Assembly (NCBI RefSeq): GCF_033126985.1
Contig: NZ_AP024714.1
Span: 1,178,001-1,242,000, forward strand
Source: Methylomarinovum caldicuralii
GTDB taxonomy: Bacteria > Pseudomonadota > Gammaproteobacteria > Methylococcales > Methylothermaceae
Direction: 5' to 3'
DNA: 64,000 nucleotides
In this document: positions 56,587-64,000 of the stretch, piece by piece
Layout of the letters: each line of letters begins with the position of its first letter
Numbering within the stretch: the first letter of the stretch is position 1
Notes under the pieces: model-generated
The model's database searches: none
What the model was told of the DNA's origin: nothing
Seen by the model: the letters and a program-made list of their open reading frames with translations, nothing else
Program-made: the position numbers and the translations under genes

Positions 56587-57567
56587 ATGAAAACAGACAT
56601 CGATCCCACCGGCGATAAGCTCTTTCCCCGCACGGCTTTCAAGGCCGGTGCGGCCGGCCTGCTGATTCCCAGCCTTGTCATCGTCGCGCTCGCTTTCATG
56701 ACGGTGTACACCATCGAAAGCGGCACCGTCGGCGTGCTCAGCACCTTCGGAAAGTACGACCCGGAGGAGAAGGAACCGGGCCTCCATTTCAAACTGCCCC
56801 TGGTCCAGCGGGTGCACGTGTTCGATGTCCGGCTGCAGACGGTCAACTACAAGAGCGTCAAGGATCAGCCCGACAAGGGCGGTGTCGTCAACAAGCCGGC
56901 CATTGAGGTGCTCGACAACAAGAATCTTCCCATCGGCGTCGAGCTGACGGTGCAGTTCACCCCGATGGCCAGCGAGGCCGCGGAAATCCTGACCCGCTAC
57001 GGCGACAACTACTTCGAGAAGCTCATCAACCCCATCGTCCGGGACGTGGTGCGCGATGTCATCGGCAAGTACCAGGCCGAGAAGATCGCCGCCGACCGCG
57101 CGGTCATCGCCAGGGAGATCCGCGCTGTCCTCGGGGAAAAGTTCAAGGCCCTGCCCTTTCAGCTTCAGGATGTGGCGCTGCGCAACATCCGCCTGCCGCA
57201 GATCGTGCTCAAGAAGGTCGAGGAGGTGCAGCTGGCCAAACAGGAAGAACAGCGTCTGGAAATGGTGGAAAAACAAGCGGAAAAAAACCAGCGGATCAAG
57301 ACCATCGAGGCCAACACCAAGCTGATCGAGGTCACCACCCAGGCCAAGGCCGAGGCCGAACGCCAGCGCATCGAGGCCGACGCCAAGGCCTATCAGATCA
57401 TGAAGGAGGCGGAAGCTGTCGCCAAGGCCAACCAGCTGGTTGCCGCCTCCATCACCGACCGCCTTATCCGTTACAAGGCGGTAGAGAAATGGAACGGCAC
57501 CTATCCCTCGACCCTGATGCAGGGCGAGGGCAAAGGATTGATGTTCCAGTTGCCCCCGGCCCGTTGA
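56587..57567 (+). CDS. SPFH/prohibitin-family membrane protein
   Basis: A 326-residue protein with an N-terminal membrane anchor (AAGLLIPSLVIVALAFMTVY, ~22-41). An SPFH domain follows (~42-220; VGVLSTFGKYDPEEKEPGLH, VRDVVRDVIGKY), then a long charged coiled coil (KQEEQRLEMVEKQAEKNQRI). Such proteins form ring or cage scaffolds in the inner membrane that hold proteases or membrane proteins. No FtsH-type partner is next to it. Function inferred by family only. Confidence 0.9.
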   Translation: MKTDIDPTGDKLFPRTAFKAGAAGLLIPSLVIVALAFMTVYTIESGTVGVLSTFGKYDPEEKEPGLHFKLPLVQRVHVFDVRLQTVNYKSVKDQPDKGGVVNKPAIEVLDNKNLPIGVELTVQFTPMASEAAEILTRYGDNYFEKLINPIVRDVVRDVIGKYQAEKIAADRAVIAREIRAVLGEKFKALPFQLQDVALRNIRLPQIVLKKVEEVQLAKQEEQRLEMVEKQAEKNQRIKTIEANTKLIEVTTQAKAEAERQRIEADAKAYQIMKEAEAVAKANQLVAASITDRLIRYKAVEKWNGTYPSTLMQGEGKGLMFQLPPAR

Positions 57568-57573
57568 TCCTGC

Positions 57574-58038
57574 TTACCAGTCGTATCTTCCCGCTTCCGG
57601 GCGGTACCGCGGCCACGGTCCGGGTTGGTACAGGCGACCGCCGGGAGGCAGAGGATGCGGGTGCCAGCGGTCATAGGTGTCGTATGCGTAAGGTCTTGGG
57701 CCCTGGTGGCTCTTTTTGCGGATTTTGCCGTTGAGTTTGCGGATCTTGTGGTGCAGAACCCGCATTTCCTTGCGGGACAGCCAGCCGTCGCGGCTGAAGC
57801 GGTCTTCCAGTTCTACGATCCTCAGGTGTTTGCGCATCAGCTTGCGGTATTGCCGCTCGCTCAGCCGGCCGCTGGCGGTACTCCACTCGATGCGGGCATG
57901 CTGGCGTTCCAGCAAGGCGTGGATATCCGGCCGCGGCGCATGCCCGGAGCGCCAGTAAGGGTGTGGTTCGCTGGCCGCTGCGGTACCGAAGATTCCCCAG
58001 ACGATGAGGACGGCAAGGGATGTCTTGAGATGGCTCAT
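57574..58038 (-). CDS. Small exported basic protein with degenerate EF-hand-like segments
   Basis: A 154-residue exported protein with signal peptide MSHLKTSLAVLIVWGIFGT (cleavage near AAAS). The mature part has two short motifs, SGRLSERQYRKL and RDGWLSRKEMRVL, that look like degenerate EF-hand loops (SxDGxLxxxE), in a basic helical region. The tail is rich in His, Tyr, Pro and Arg. Similar exported families of unknown function exist with repeated 'G-L-T-x-x-E' loops. Its ATG is directly after a 15-base-pair hairpin, with no clear Shine-Dalgarno. Calcium binding is speculative. It lies 49 bases beyond the RND permease on the same strand. Confidence 0.7.
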   Translation of the reverse strand: MSHLKTSLAVLIVWGIFGTAAASEPHPYWRSGHAPRPDIHALLERQHARIEWSTASGRLSERQYRKLMRKHLRIVELEDRFSRDGWLSRKEMRVLHHKIRKLNGKIRKKSHQGPRPYAYDTYDRWHPHPLPPGGRLYQPGPWPRYRPEAGRYDW

Positions 58039-58081
58039 GGGATTAACCTGCAGCTCACATTGGGAACTGCAGGTTAATCCC
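58039..58081. other. Perfect inverted repeat abutting a start codon
   Basis: GGGATTAACCTGCAG, a 13-base loop, then CTGCAGGTTAATCCC: a perfect 15-base-pair stem. On the minus strand it ends exactly before the ATG at 58038 and follows the RND permease stop at 58088 by 6 bases. There is no T-run. It could attenuate readthrough or occlude the ribosome site of the next gene; AGG, the only Shine-Dalgarno-like element, lies in the stem. Confidence 0.65.
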
Positions 58082-58087
58082 GGGCGG

Positions 58088-61000
58088 TTAAATCGACCCT
58101 GAACGGATTTCGTGGTTCAGCAGGTAATAGACCACCGGCACCACCAGAAGGGTGAAGCTGGTGGAGGCGAAGATGCCGAAGATGAAGCTCCAGGCGAGCC
58201 CTGAGAAGATTGGGTCGAGGGTGATGACGAAGGAGCCGAACATTGCCGCCCCGGCGGTGAGGAAGATCGGCCTGAGACGCACCGCGCCCGCCTCGATCAG
58301 CGCCTCGGTCAGGGATTTGCCCTGATCCTCGAGGCGCTGGATGAAGTCGATGAGAATGATGGAGTTGCGTACCACGATCCCGGCCAGGGCGATCATGCCG
58401 ATCATGGCGGTGGCGGTGAAGAACAACACCGGATTGGGATAAGGGCCGATGGGCTCCGGCAGCAGGTTCAGTAGCCAGAAACCGGGCATGATGCCGATGA
58501 TGGTCAGGGGGATGGACATCATGATGACCAGCGGCATTCCCAGCGAATCGGTCTGCATCACCAGCAGAATGTAGATCATCACCAGGGCGGCGGCGAAGGC
58601 TAGCCCCAGGTCGCGGAACACGTCCACCGTGATCTTCCATTCCCCCTCGCCGCGCAGGGTAAAGTCGTAGCCTTTGGGCAGGGGGTCTTCCTCGAACATC
58701 CGGGTGAGGGCGATGACGGCCTCCACCGGCGCGTGGCCGGCCATTTCGGCGGTCACGTAGCCTACCGGCTTGAGATTCTTGTGGTAGCGGCTCACCGGTA
58801 CCGGTTCCTCGACGAAATGCCCCAGCTCGCTCAGGGGAATCAGTTTGCCGTCGCTGCCGTGCACCCGCAGGCTGGTGAGGATTTCCGGATGGGAGCGCAA
58901 GGGCCGTTCGATACGGACGATCGCCGGGGCTGGCTGGCGTTCGTGGGGAGCGTGCAGCAGGCCGACCCGGGCCCCGCCCAGGGCGGCGGCGACGGTGCGG
59001 GAAATATGCCCGACGCTGATGCCGTGCAATGCCGCCTTGGCCTGATCGACGTGGAAATCCAGCCGGGTCTGGGGTTCGTCCACGAAGTCGTCCACGTCCA
59101 CCAGGATGTCGAGCTTCTCGAAGCCTTCGCGCATCTTCAGCGTGGCGGCGGCCAGATCGTCGTAAGATCCTCCTGGCGGGCCGTAAACCTCGGCCACTAC
59201 GGTGGAAAGCACCGGCGGCCCGGGGGGAATCTCGACGATCTTGACGCTGGCGCCGTGACGGGCGGCGATGGCCTCGATGTCGGGGCGGATCCTGAGGGCG
59301 ATCTCGTGGGATTGGTGCTCGCGCTGATGTTTGTGGATCAGGTTGATGCGGATATCACCCTGATAGCTGGCGCGGCGCAGATAGTAGTGGCGCACCAGGC
59401 CGTTGAAGTCCATGGGTGAGGCGTGGCCGATGTAGGTCTCGAAATCGGTGACCTCGTTGACCGTGGCGAGATAGGCCTCTAGGTCCCGGGCCACGGCGTC
59501 GGTTTCCTCCAGGGTGGTGCCGCGGGGCATGTCGATCACCAGCTGCAGCTCGTTCTTGTTGTCGAAGGGCAGCAGTTTCAGGGGAATGCCGAACACCGCC
59601 AGCAGGCACGAGAGCACGAACAGCAGTGCCACCACCCCCAGAAAAACGCGCGCGCGCCAGGGGTAGGCGATCAGCGGCCCCAGCGCTCTGCGGTACCCGC
59701 GGTAAATGGGGCTTTCGTGCAAACGATAAGGCTTTTCCCCCGGCTTGCCGTATTCGGCCTTGAGCAGGTGATAGCTGGCCCAGGGGGTGACAGTAAAGGC
59801 CACCAGCAGCGACATCAGCATCGCCACCGGCACGTTGAAGGCCATCGGCGCCATGTAAGGGCCCATCATGCCGGTGATGAAGAACATCGGCAGGAAGGAG
59901 ACGATGACGGTGAAAGTTGCATAGATGGTGGGCGGCCGCACCTCGTCCACCGCGGTCAGGGCCGCCTGCAGCGGCGGCTGCCTGCGCAGCTTGAAGTGGC
60001 GGTAGATGTTTTCCACGTCCACGATGGGGTCGTCCACCAGCAGCTCCAGAGACAGGATCAGGGCGAACAGGGTCACGCGGTTGATGGTATAGCCGAACAC
60101 CAGGTCGCAGAACAGGGTCACCCCCAGGGTCATGGGCACGGCGATGGCGACGATGAAGGCCTCGCGCACCCCCAGGGCCAGGGCCAGGAGGACGATGACG
60201 GTGGCGATGGCGATGAAAAGATGCTCGACCAGTTCGTTGACCTTGTCGTTGGCGGTCTCGCCGTAGTCGCGAGTGACGGTGACGGTGACGTCGGAGGGAA
60301 TCACGCTGCCGTGCAGGGAGCGGATCTTCTCGATCACCTCACGGGCCACGGTGACGGCGTTGGCGCCGCGGCGCTTGGGGATGGCGATGGTGACTGCCGG
60401 CCGGCCGTCGCCGGTCCGCGTCTCGGGGCCGGCGATGTGTTTGCTGTGTTCCGCCTGGGTGCCGAAGCCGATGCGGGTGAGGGTTTCCACCTCGGCAGGG
60501 CCGTCCTCGAGACGGGCCACTTCGCGCAGATAGACCGGCCGTCCCCGGTACTGGCCGACCACGGTGGCGGCGGCCTGCTCCAGAGTCTGCCAGAAGGGAC
60601 CGGCCTCCAGGCGCAGGCGACGGTTGCGGTGGTCGAATTCCCCGGCCTGAAGGTTGAAGTCCGCCTGCTGCAGCGCCTGCATCAGCTGCAACAGGCTCAG
60701 GTGATGGGCCGCCAGTTTGGCGGGATCGGGATAGATGCGCAGGGTGCGGCGCTCGCCGCCGGCGATCCACAGCTTGCCGGTGTTCTTCACCTGGCCGACC
60801 TTGTCCAGCAGTTCCTCGGCGATGCGGCGCAGCTCGTAGGTGCCGTAGGCCGGATCGGGCGAGGACAGGGTCAGGAGAACGATGGGGACGTCGTCGATCT
60901 CCACCGGCTTGACCGTCCAGGAGGTGACAAACGGCGGGATCAGTTCGCGGTTGGACATCAGCTTGCTCCAGGTCTTGAGCAGGCTGTCCTCGCGGTCCTC

Positions 61001-61318
61001 ACCCACGTAATAACGCACCGTGGCGATGGCCCGGCCCGGCATCGACATGGAATAGACGTATTCCACCCCGGGAATCTCCCACAGCTTCTGCTCCAGGGGG
61101 GTGGCCACCAGCTTCTCCACCTCGTCCACCGAGGTGCCGGGAGCCTCGACGAACACGTCCATCACCGGCACCACGATCTGTGGTTCCTCCTCGCGCGGCG
61201 TCAGCAGCAGCGCCGTCAGGCCCATGAGCAGCGAACCGATCAGAATCAGCGGCGACAGGCGCGATTCGATGAAGAGCTTGACGATGCGGGTGGTAAAGCC
61301 CAGTTTTGTCTCCGCCAT
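58088..61318 (-). CDS. RND efflux transporter, inner-membrane permease
   Basis: A 1076-residue RND pump (12 predicted membrane helices). The N-terminal helix begins RIVKLFIESRLSPLILIGSL. Large periplasmic porter loops follow (APGTSVDEVEKLVATPLE, VYSMSMPGRAIATVRYY). The helix-4 region carries LLVDDPIVDVENIYRHF, with proton-relay-type aspartates. It fits the hydrophobe/amphiphile rather than the metal branch, though the substrate is not shown. MAETKLGFTTRIVKL at ATG 61318 has AGGAG upstream. It lies 1 base after the adaptor gene; the TolC-type gene is upstream on the same strand. Confidence 0.93.
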   Translation of the reverse strand: MAETKLGFTTRIVKLFIESRLSPLILIGSLLMGLTALLLTPREEEPQIVVPVMDVFVEAPGTSVDEVEKLVATPLEQKLWEIPGVEYVYSMSMPGRAIATVRYYVGEDREDSLLKTWSKLMSNRELIPPFVTSWTVKPVEIDDVPIVLLTLSSPDPAYGTYELRRIAEELLDKVGQVKNTGKLWIAGGERRTLRIYPDPAKLAAHHLSLLQLMQALQQADFNLQAGEFDHRNRRLRLEAGPFWQTLEQAAATVVGQYRGRPVYLREVARLEDGPAEVETLTRIGFGTQAEHSKHIAGPETRTGDGRPAVTIAIPKRRGANAVTVAREVIEKIRSLHGSVIPSDVTVTVTRDYGETANDKVNELVEHLFIAIATVIVLLALALGVREAFIVAIAVPMTLGVTLFCDLVFGYTINRVTLFALILSLELLVDDPIVDVENIYRHFKLRRQPPLQAALTAVDEVRPPTIYATFTVIVSFLPMFFITGMMGPYMAPMAFNVPVAMLMSLLVAFTVTPWASYHLLKAEYGKPGEKPYRLHESPIYRGYRRALGPLIAYPWRARVFLGVVALLFVLSCLLAVFGIPLKLLPFDNKNELQLVIDMPRGTTLEETDAVARDLEAYLATVNEVTDFETYIGHASPMDFNGLVRHYYLRRASYQGDIRINLIHKHQREHQSHEIALRIRPDIEAIAARHGASVKIVEIPPGPPVLSTVVAEVYGPPGGSYDDLAAATLKMREGFEKLDILVDVDDFVDEPQTRLDFHVDQAKAALHGISVGHISRTVAAALGGARVGLLHAPHERQPAPAIVRIERPLRSHPEILTSLRVHGSDGKLIPLSELGHFVEEPVPVSRYHKNLKPVGYVTAEMAGHAPVEAVIALTRMFEEDPLPKGYDFTLRGEGEWKITVDVFRDLGLAFAAALVMIYILLVMQTDSLGMPLVIMMSIPLTIIGIMPGFWLLNLLPEPIGPYPNPVLFFTATAMIGMIALAGIVVRNSIILIDFIQRLEDQGKSLTEALIEAGAVRLRPIFLTAGAAMFGSFVITLDPIFSGLAWSFIFGIFASTSFTLLVVPVVYYLLNHEIRSGSI

Positions 61319-61319
61319 C

Positions 61320-62486
61320 TCAGCTCCTGGGGGTAGGGGATGGGGGGGACGGTGAGCGGGGTCTCCGCGGCAGGGAGGCCGCGGTGAAGCCTCCAGGGAG
61401 GGATTCACGGCGTCCCCGCGAAGCGTTTCCCCCATCCCCGGGGAGTTGCACCCGCTCGCCCGCCTTCAGCCCGGAAAGGATCTCCACCTGGCCGTCGATG
61501 CGGCGGCCGGTGCGCACCAGGCGGGTCTGGACCCGGCCCTCGCGCACCAAGTCCACTTCCTCCAGCTGACCCACCCGGCGTACGGTCTGCTGCGGCAGCA
61601 GCAGGACCGTCTCCTCACCGCAGCTCTGGCCGACCCATGCGAAGGCGCCGGGCAGGATGTCCTGTCCGGCCGGCAGCGCCGCCTTGACCTCGATGGTGTG
61701 GGTGAAGGGATCGGCGGCGGCGGCCGTTTCCGTCACGGTCGCCATAAGCTGTAAGCGCCGGCCGGGAATCTCGATCCGTACCCCGGTGCCCGGACGCAAA
61801 TAGACGGCACAGCTTTCCGGTACGTGGGTATAGACCTCCAGCCGGTGGGGGTTCTGCAGCACCAGGATCGGCTGTCCGGGCATTCCCATGTCGCCGGGAT
61901 CGGCCAGCCGTTCGATGACGCTGCCGGCGAAAGGGGCATACAGACGGGTTTCCTTGAGCTGGGAGCGGATGGCCTGGATTTGCTGGCGTGCTTGTTCCAC
62001 CTGCGCCTTGGCGGTGCGTTCGGCGGCGACGGCGGCATCGAGATCACGCTGGGTGGCGGCCTGTTGTCTGAACAGATTGCGGATGCGCCGGGCATCGGCG
62101 GCCGCCCGTTGCGCCTGGGCCTGGGCGGCGGCCAGCGCGGCCTGCGCCGCCTTGAGACGGGCGCGGATTTCGCTGTCTTCAAGGCGGGCCAGCAGTTGTC
62201 CCTGTTCGACCCTGCTGCCGATATCGACGCCGATTTCCAAAATCCGCCCGGGAATCTTGGGGGCGATGTGGGCCACGGTGTCGGCGCTGACGGTGCCGGG
62301 CCAGCGCAGCCGCCGCGGCAGGGGGGTCTCCGCCACCGCCACCGTCGGCCCGGAGACGGTTTTCCCAGGTCGCCCCGTATTCCCCGGCGGCACCTTGGTG
62401 GCAAAGGCCCCCTGGACCCAGGCCAGCAGCAGCACCAGTCCCAGAAAAGCGAGCGGTCCCCAGACGAGTTTGCTGGTGAGTTTCAT
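61320..62486 (-). CDS. RND efflux periplasmic adaptor (membrane fusion protein)
   Basis: A 388-residue adaptor. The N-terminal anchor is LVWGPLAFLGLVLLLAWV. The lipoyl-like domain shows VDIGSRVEQGQLLARLEDSE, a coiled coil follows (AQAAALAAAQAQ-type helix), then beta-barrel strands (RLVRTGRRIDGQVEILSGLK). It bridges the permease and TolC. The last ~38 residues (from about GDGGNASRGRR) are Arg/Ser/Pro-rich and fall on the hairpin repeat at 61393, unlike family tails. So the end of the gene seems remodelled by a repeat insertion. It overlaps nothing, and lies 1 base before the permease start. Confidence 0.92.
   Translation of the reverse strand: MKLTSKLVWGPLAFLGLVLLLAWVQGAFATKVPPGNTGRPGKTVSGPTVAVAETPLPRRLRWPGTVSADTVAHIAPKIPGRILEIGVDIGSRVEQGQLLARLEDSEIRARLKAAQAALAAAQAQAQRAAADARRIRNLFRQQAATQRDLDAAVAAERTAKAQVEQARQQIQAIRSQLKETRLYAPFAGSVIERLADPGDMGMPGQPILVLQNPHRLEVYTHVPESCAVYLRPGTGVRIEIPGRRLQLMATVTETAAAADPFTHTIEVKAALPAGQDILPGAFAWVGQSCGEETVLLLPQQTVRRVGQLEEVDLVREGRVQTRLVRTGRRIDGQVEILSGLKAGERVQLPGDGGNASRGRRESLPGGFTAASLPRRPRSPSPPSPTPRS
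61393..61419. repeat. REP-like hairpin repeat, copy 2, inside the adaptor gene tail
   Basis: CCAGGGA, then 13 bases ending TTCACGGCG, then TCCCCGC. Left arm, loop length and loop ending match copy 1 at 6700; the right arm is degraded. It lies inside the last codons of the adaptor gene. Confidence 0.55.
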
Positions 62487-62517
62487 AGTATGATGTTCTT
62501 ACCGTAATACAGTATGA
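62487..62517. promoter_or_regulatory. Possible operator: AGTATGA direct repeats before the toxin-antitoxin pair
   Basis: AGTATGA occurs at 62487-62493 and again at 62511-62517, 24 bases apart, in the gap between the adaptor ATG and the antitoxin ATG. Spaced repeats like this could be bound by the AbrB-type antitoxin. Only pattern supports it. Confidence 0.35.
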
Positions 62518-62526
62518 GGGGTGATA

Positions 62527-62757
62527 ATGACGCATGTGGTGAAAGTGACCAGCAAGGGGCAGGCCACCATTCCGGCGGAAATCCGCAAGGCCCTGGGTAT
62601 CCGTCCCGGGGATCGGATCGTCTGGGAGATCGACGCCGAAGGGGCGGTTCGGATACGGCGGGCCACACCGCTGGACCTGGAATATCTGAAAGCGGTCGAA
62701 TCGACCCTGGAAGAATGGCATTCGGAAGCGGACGAAGCCGCCTACCATGACCTTTGA
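62527..62757 (+). CDS. AbrB/MazE-type antitoxin
   Basis: A 76-residue antitoxin with a swapped-hairpin AbrB DNA-binding fold: VVKVTSKGQATIPAEIRKAL and LGIRPGDRIVWEIDAEG. The C-terminal half (LKAVESTLEEWHSEADEAAY) binds the toxin. The ATG at 62527 has GAGGGG upstream; a GTG at 62521 is less likely. The gene overlaps the toxin start by 11 bases, so both are translated together. It is divergent from the efflux adaptor. Confidence 0.9.
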   Translation: MTHVVKVTSKGQATIPAEIRKALGIRPGDRIVWEIDAEGAVRIRRATPLDLEYLKAVESTLEEWHSEADEAAYHDL

Positions 62758-63085
62758 GCGCTTCACGGTCGTCCGGGTGCCGTTTCCGTTCACCGATCGC
62801 CAGACCCGGAAACGGCGCCCGGCCCTGGTCTTGTCTTCGGCGTCGGCTTTCAACGATCTCGTCGGTCATTCGGTGATGGCGATGATTACCTCGGCTTATC
62901 ATCGGCCTTGGCCGTTGGACTGTGCGATCCAGGACCTGCAACCTGCCGGCTTGCCGGCACCGTCCAAAGTGCGTTTCAAACTCTTCACCCTGGACCACCG
63001 TCTGATCGACGGGCGTTTGGGGCGATTGTCCGAGCGGGATACGGTGACGGTGAGCGCGGCTTTGGAGCGCTTGTTCGGAGGTTGA
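62747..63085 (+). CDS. MazF/PemK-type mRNA interferase toxin
   Basis: A 112-residue toxin of the PemK family. VVRVPFPFTDRQTRKRRPAL is the conserved first strand pair, with the KRRPALVLS catalytic-arginine motif, followed by MAMITSAYHR and later VRFKLFTLDHRLI. MazF-type toxins cut RNA at short specific sequences. Overlap with the antitoxin confirms the module. The stop at 63085 lies 5 bases before the end of the TolC-type gene on the other strand. Confidence 0.9.
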   Translation: MTFERFTVVRVPFPFTDRQTRKRRPALVLSSASAFNDLVGHSVMAMITSAYHRPWPLDCAIQDLQPAGLPAPSKVRFKLFTLDHRLIDGRLGRLSERDTVTVSAALERLFGG

Positions 63086-63090
63086 ACGCC

Positions 63091-64000
63091 TCATCGTGGC
63101 TCCTCCAGCGACCACATCCCTGTCGCCCGTTTCAATTCCGCTTCCGCCACCAGGGCCCCGAACCGGGCGGAGATCAGTTGCAGGCGGGCGCCGGCGGCGT
63201 CGGTTTCGGCTTCGAGAAAGCGGGTCACGGTGGCGGTGCCGCCGCGGTACTGGGCCCGCACCAGTTTGAGCGCCTCCTCGGCGGCGGCCAACCCTCGTCT
63301 GGCGACTTCGACCCGGGCCAGGGCGTCGCGCAGGTCGAGCCAGGCGCTTCGGACTTCCTTTTCCACCCGCAGGCGGGTGCTTTCCGCCAGCCGTTCGGCC
63401 TCTTCCAGGCGCCGGCGGGCCTGACGAACCCGGGCGTTGACGGCGCCGCCGGAGAACAGGTCGATTTCGGCCTTCAGCCCCATGGTCCAGTTGTCCCTGG
63501 AGGTGGGAAAGCGCGGGTTCCTGCTGTTCATGCCGTAGACCACGAAGGCGTCCACCCGCGGCAGATGCCCGCCCCAGGCGGCTTTGAGCGCCTTCTCCCG
63601 CATTGCCACCTGTTTGCGGGCAGCGAGCCATTCGGGGCGGTGGGCCAGGGCCTGCCGGAGCCAGGATTCAAACTTCCCTTCGCTGGAGGGCAGGCGGCGG
63701 GATTCGTCGCGAACCTGAAGGCGGGCGTCCGAAGGCAGGGCCAGCAGGGTGGCCAGTGCGGTGCGGGCCGCCTGCTCGGCGTTCTCGGCGCGGATGCGGT
63801 CGTGGCGGGCCTGGGCCAGACGTACCTCCAGCGACAGCACGTCGGACTTGAGGGCGGTGCCTTCACGCTGGCGGGCGCGCATCAGTTCCAGTTCCTTGCG
63901 GACGGTCGTCAGGGTCTTGTCGGCCACCTCCACCCGCTTCGGGGCCTCCAACAGGGCGTAAAAGGCCCGGCTGGCGGCGGCGGCGAGCAGGTTGTGCAGT
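63091..64000 (-). CDS. TolC-family outer-membrane efflux protein, N-terminus outside window
   Basis: The frame enters from the right edge, so at least ~303 C-terminal residues are visible. Coiled-coil outer-membrane factor features are clear: KELELMRARQREGTALKSDV, repeats of 'ARLQLISARFGALVAEAELK', and RSAWLDLRDALARVEVARRG. It is the outer-membrane duct of a tripartite system with the adaptor and permease downstream on the same strand. The TTG near 63951 is not a start because coding continues beyond it. Confidence 0.88.
   Translation of the reverse strand, partial: LHNLLAAAASRAFYALLEAPKRVEVADKTLTTVRKELELMRARQREGTALKSDVLSLEVRLAQARHDRIRAENAEQAARTALATLLALPSDARLQVRDESRRLPSSEGKFESWLRQALAHRPEWLAARKQVAMREKALKAAWGGHLPRVDAFVVYGMNSRNPRFPTSRDNWTMGLKAEIDLFSGGAVNARVRQARRRLEEAERLAESTRLRVEKEVRSAWLDLRDALARVEVARRGLAAAEEALKLVRAQYRGGTATVTRFLEAETDAAGARLQLISARFGALVAEAELKRATGMWSLEEPR

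Noticed and set aside
59717-61336. 539-residue open frame on the plus strand opposite the RND permease
   Set aside because: Shadow of the permease in high-GC DNA, rich in His/Gln/Gly and without any domain or ribosome site; the permease on the other strand is unmistakable.

Overview
The window is a stretch of high-GC chromosomal DNA from a free-living, flagellated gammaproteobacterium. Several gene arrangements point there: prfB-lysS with the classic RF2 frameshift site, rne divergent from rluC, divergent metE/metR, a tamA-tamB pair, and a FleQ/FleS/FleR flagellar hierarchy ahead of fliEFGHIJK. The genus cannot be fixed from sequence alone. The GC content and a short hairpin repeat (CCAGGGA-N13-TCCCTGG type) vaguely recall thermotolerant methanotroph-like gammaproteobacteria, but that is a weak impression.

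Layout. 1-2.6 kb: the end of a chemotaxis/flagellar accessory cluster (DUF2802 protein, FlhB C-terminal-like protein, a first FliK-like protein, HDOD protein). 2.7-5.3 kb: lysS and prfB. 5.4-6.3 kb: CHAD protein. 6.3-12.5 kb: a SUF iron-sulfur assembly operon (Rrf2 regulator, sufB, sufC, sufD, sufS, sufU, Rieske ferredoxin) with an IscR type-1-like operator directly upstream. 12.7-15.0 kb: an intact IS21-family element. 15.1-18.3 kb: an exported beta-propeller/deacetylase-like protein and two small unknowns. 18.4-21.7 kb: metE and metR. 21.7-22.4 kb: HigB/HigA-type toxin-antitoxin pair. 22.4-26.4 kb: Hsp20, a chemoreceptor with a c-type heme motif, CbpM/CbpA and a small lipoprotein. 26.4-31.3 kb: tamB and tamA. 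31.3-35.1 kb: DUF2007, cca, a PilZ/FHA pair and a CNNM/CBS transporter.

35.2-46.6 kb is the flagellar block fleQ, fleS, fleR, fliE, fliF, fliG, fliH, fliI, fliJ, fliK. Sigma-54 promoter matches lie before fleS and fliE. That fits FleQ activating fleSR and the fliE operon, with FleSR acting on later genes. 46.6-50.1 kb: rne and rluC. 50.1-56.4 kb is a sensory cluster: an unknown protein, a CBS-type histidine kinase, a NarL-type regulator, an Aer-like PAS chemoreceptor and a GAF-PAS-GGDEF-EAL protein. The kinase and the cyclic-di-GMP protein share a related N-terminal sensory domain, so they may read the same signal. 56.6-58.0 kb: SPFH protein and a small exported protein. 58.1-64.0 kb: a tripartite RND efflux system (permease, adaptor, TolC-like protein running off the window), with an AbrB/MazF-type toxin-antitoxin pair on the opposite strand between adaptor and TolC genes.

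Most genes are ordinary housekeeping or motility functions. The most unusual items are the shared-domain signalling cluster, the propeller/deacetylase protein, the heme-type chemoreceptor, the toxin-antitoxin pair inside the efflux locus, the perfect hairpin abutting a start codon at 58.04 kb, and the repeat that forms the tail of the efflux adaptor.
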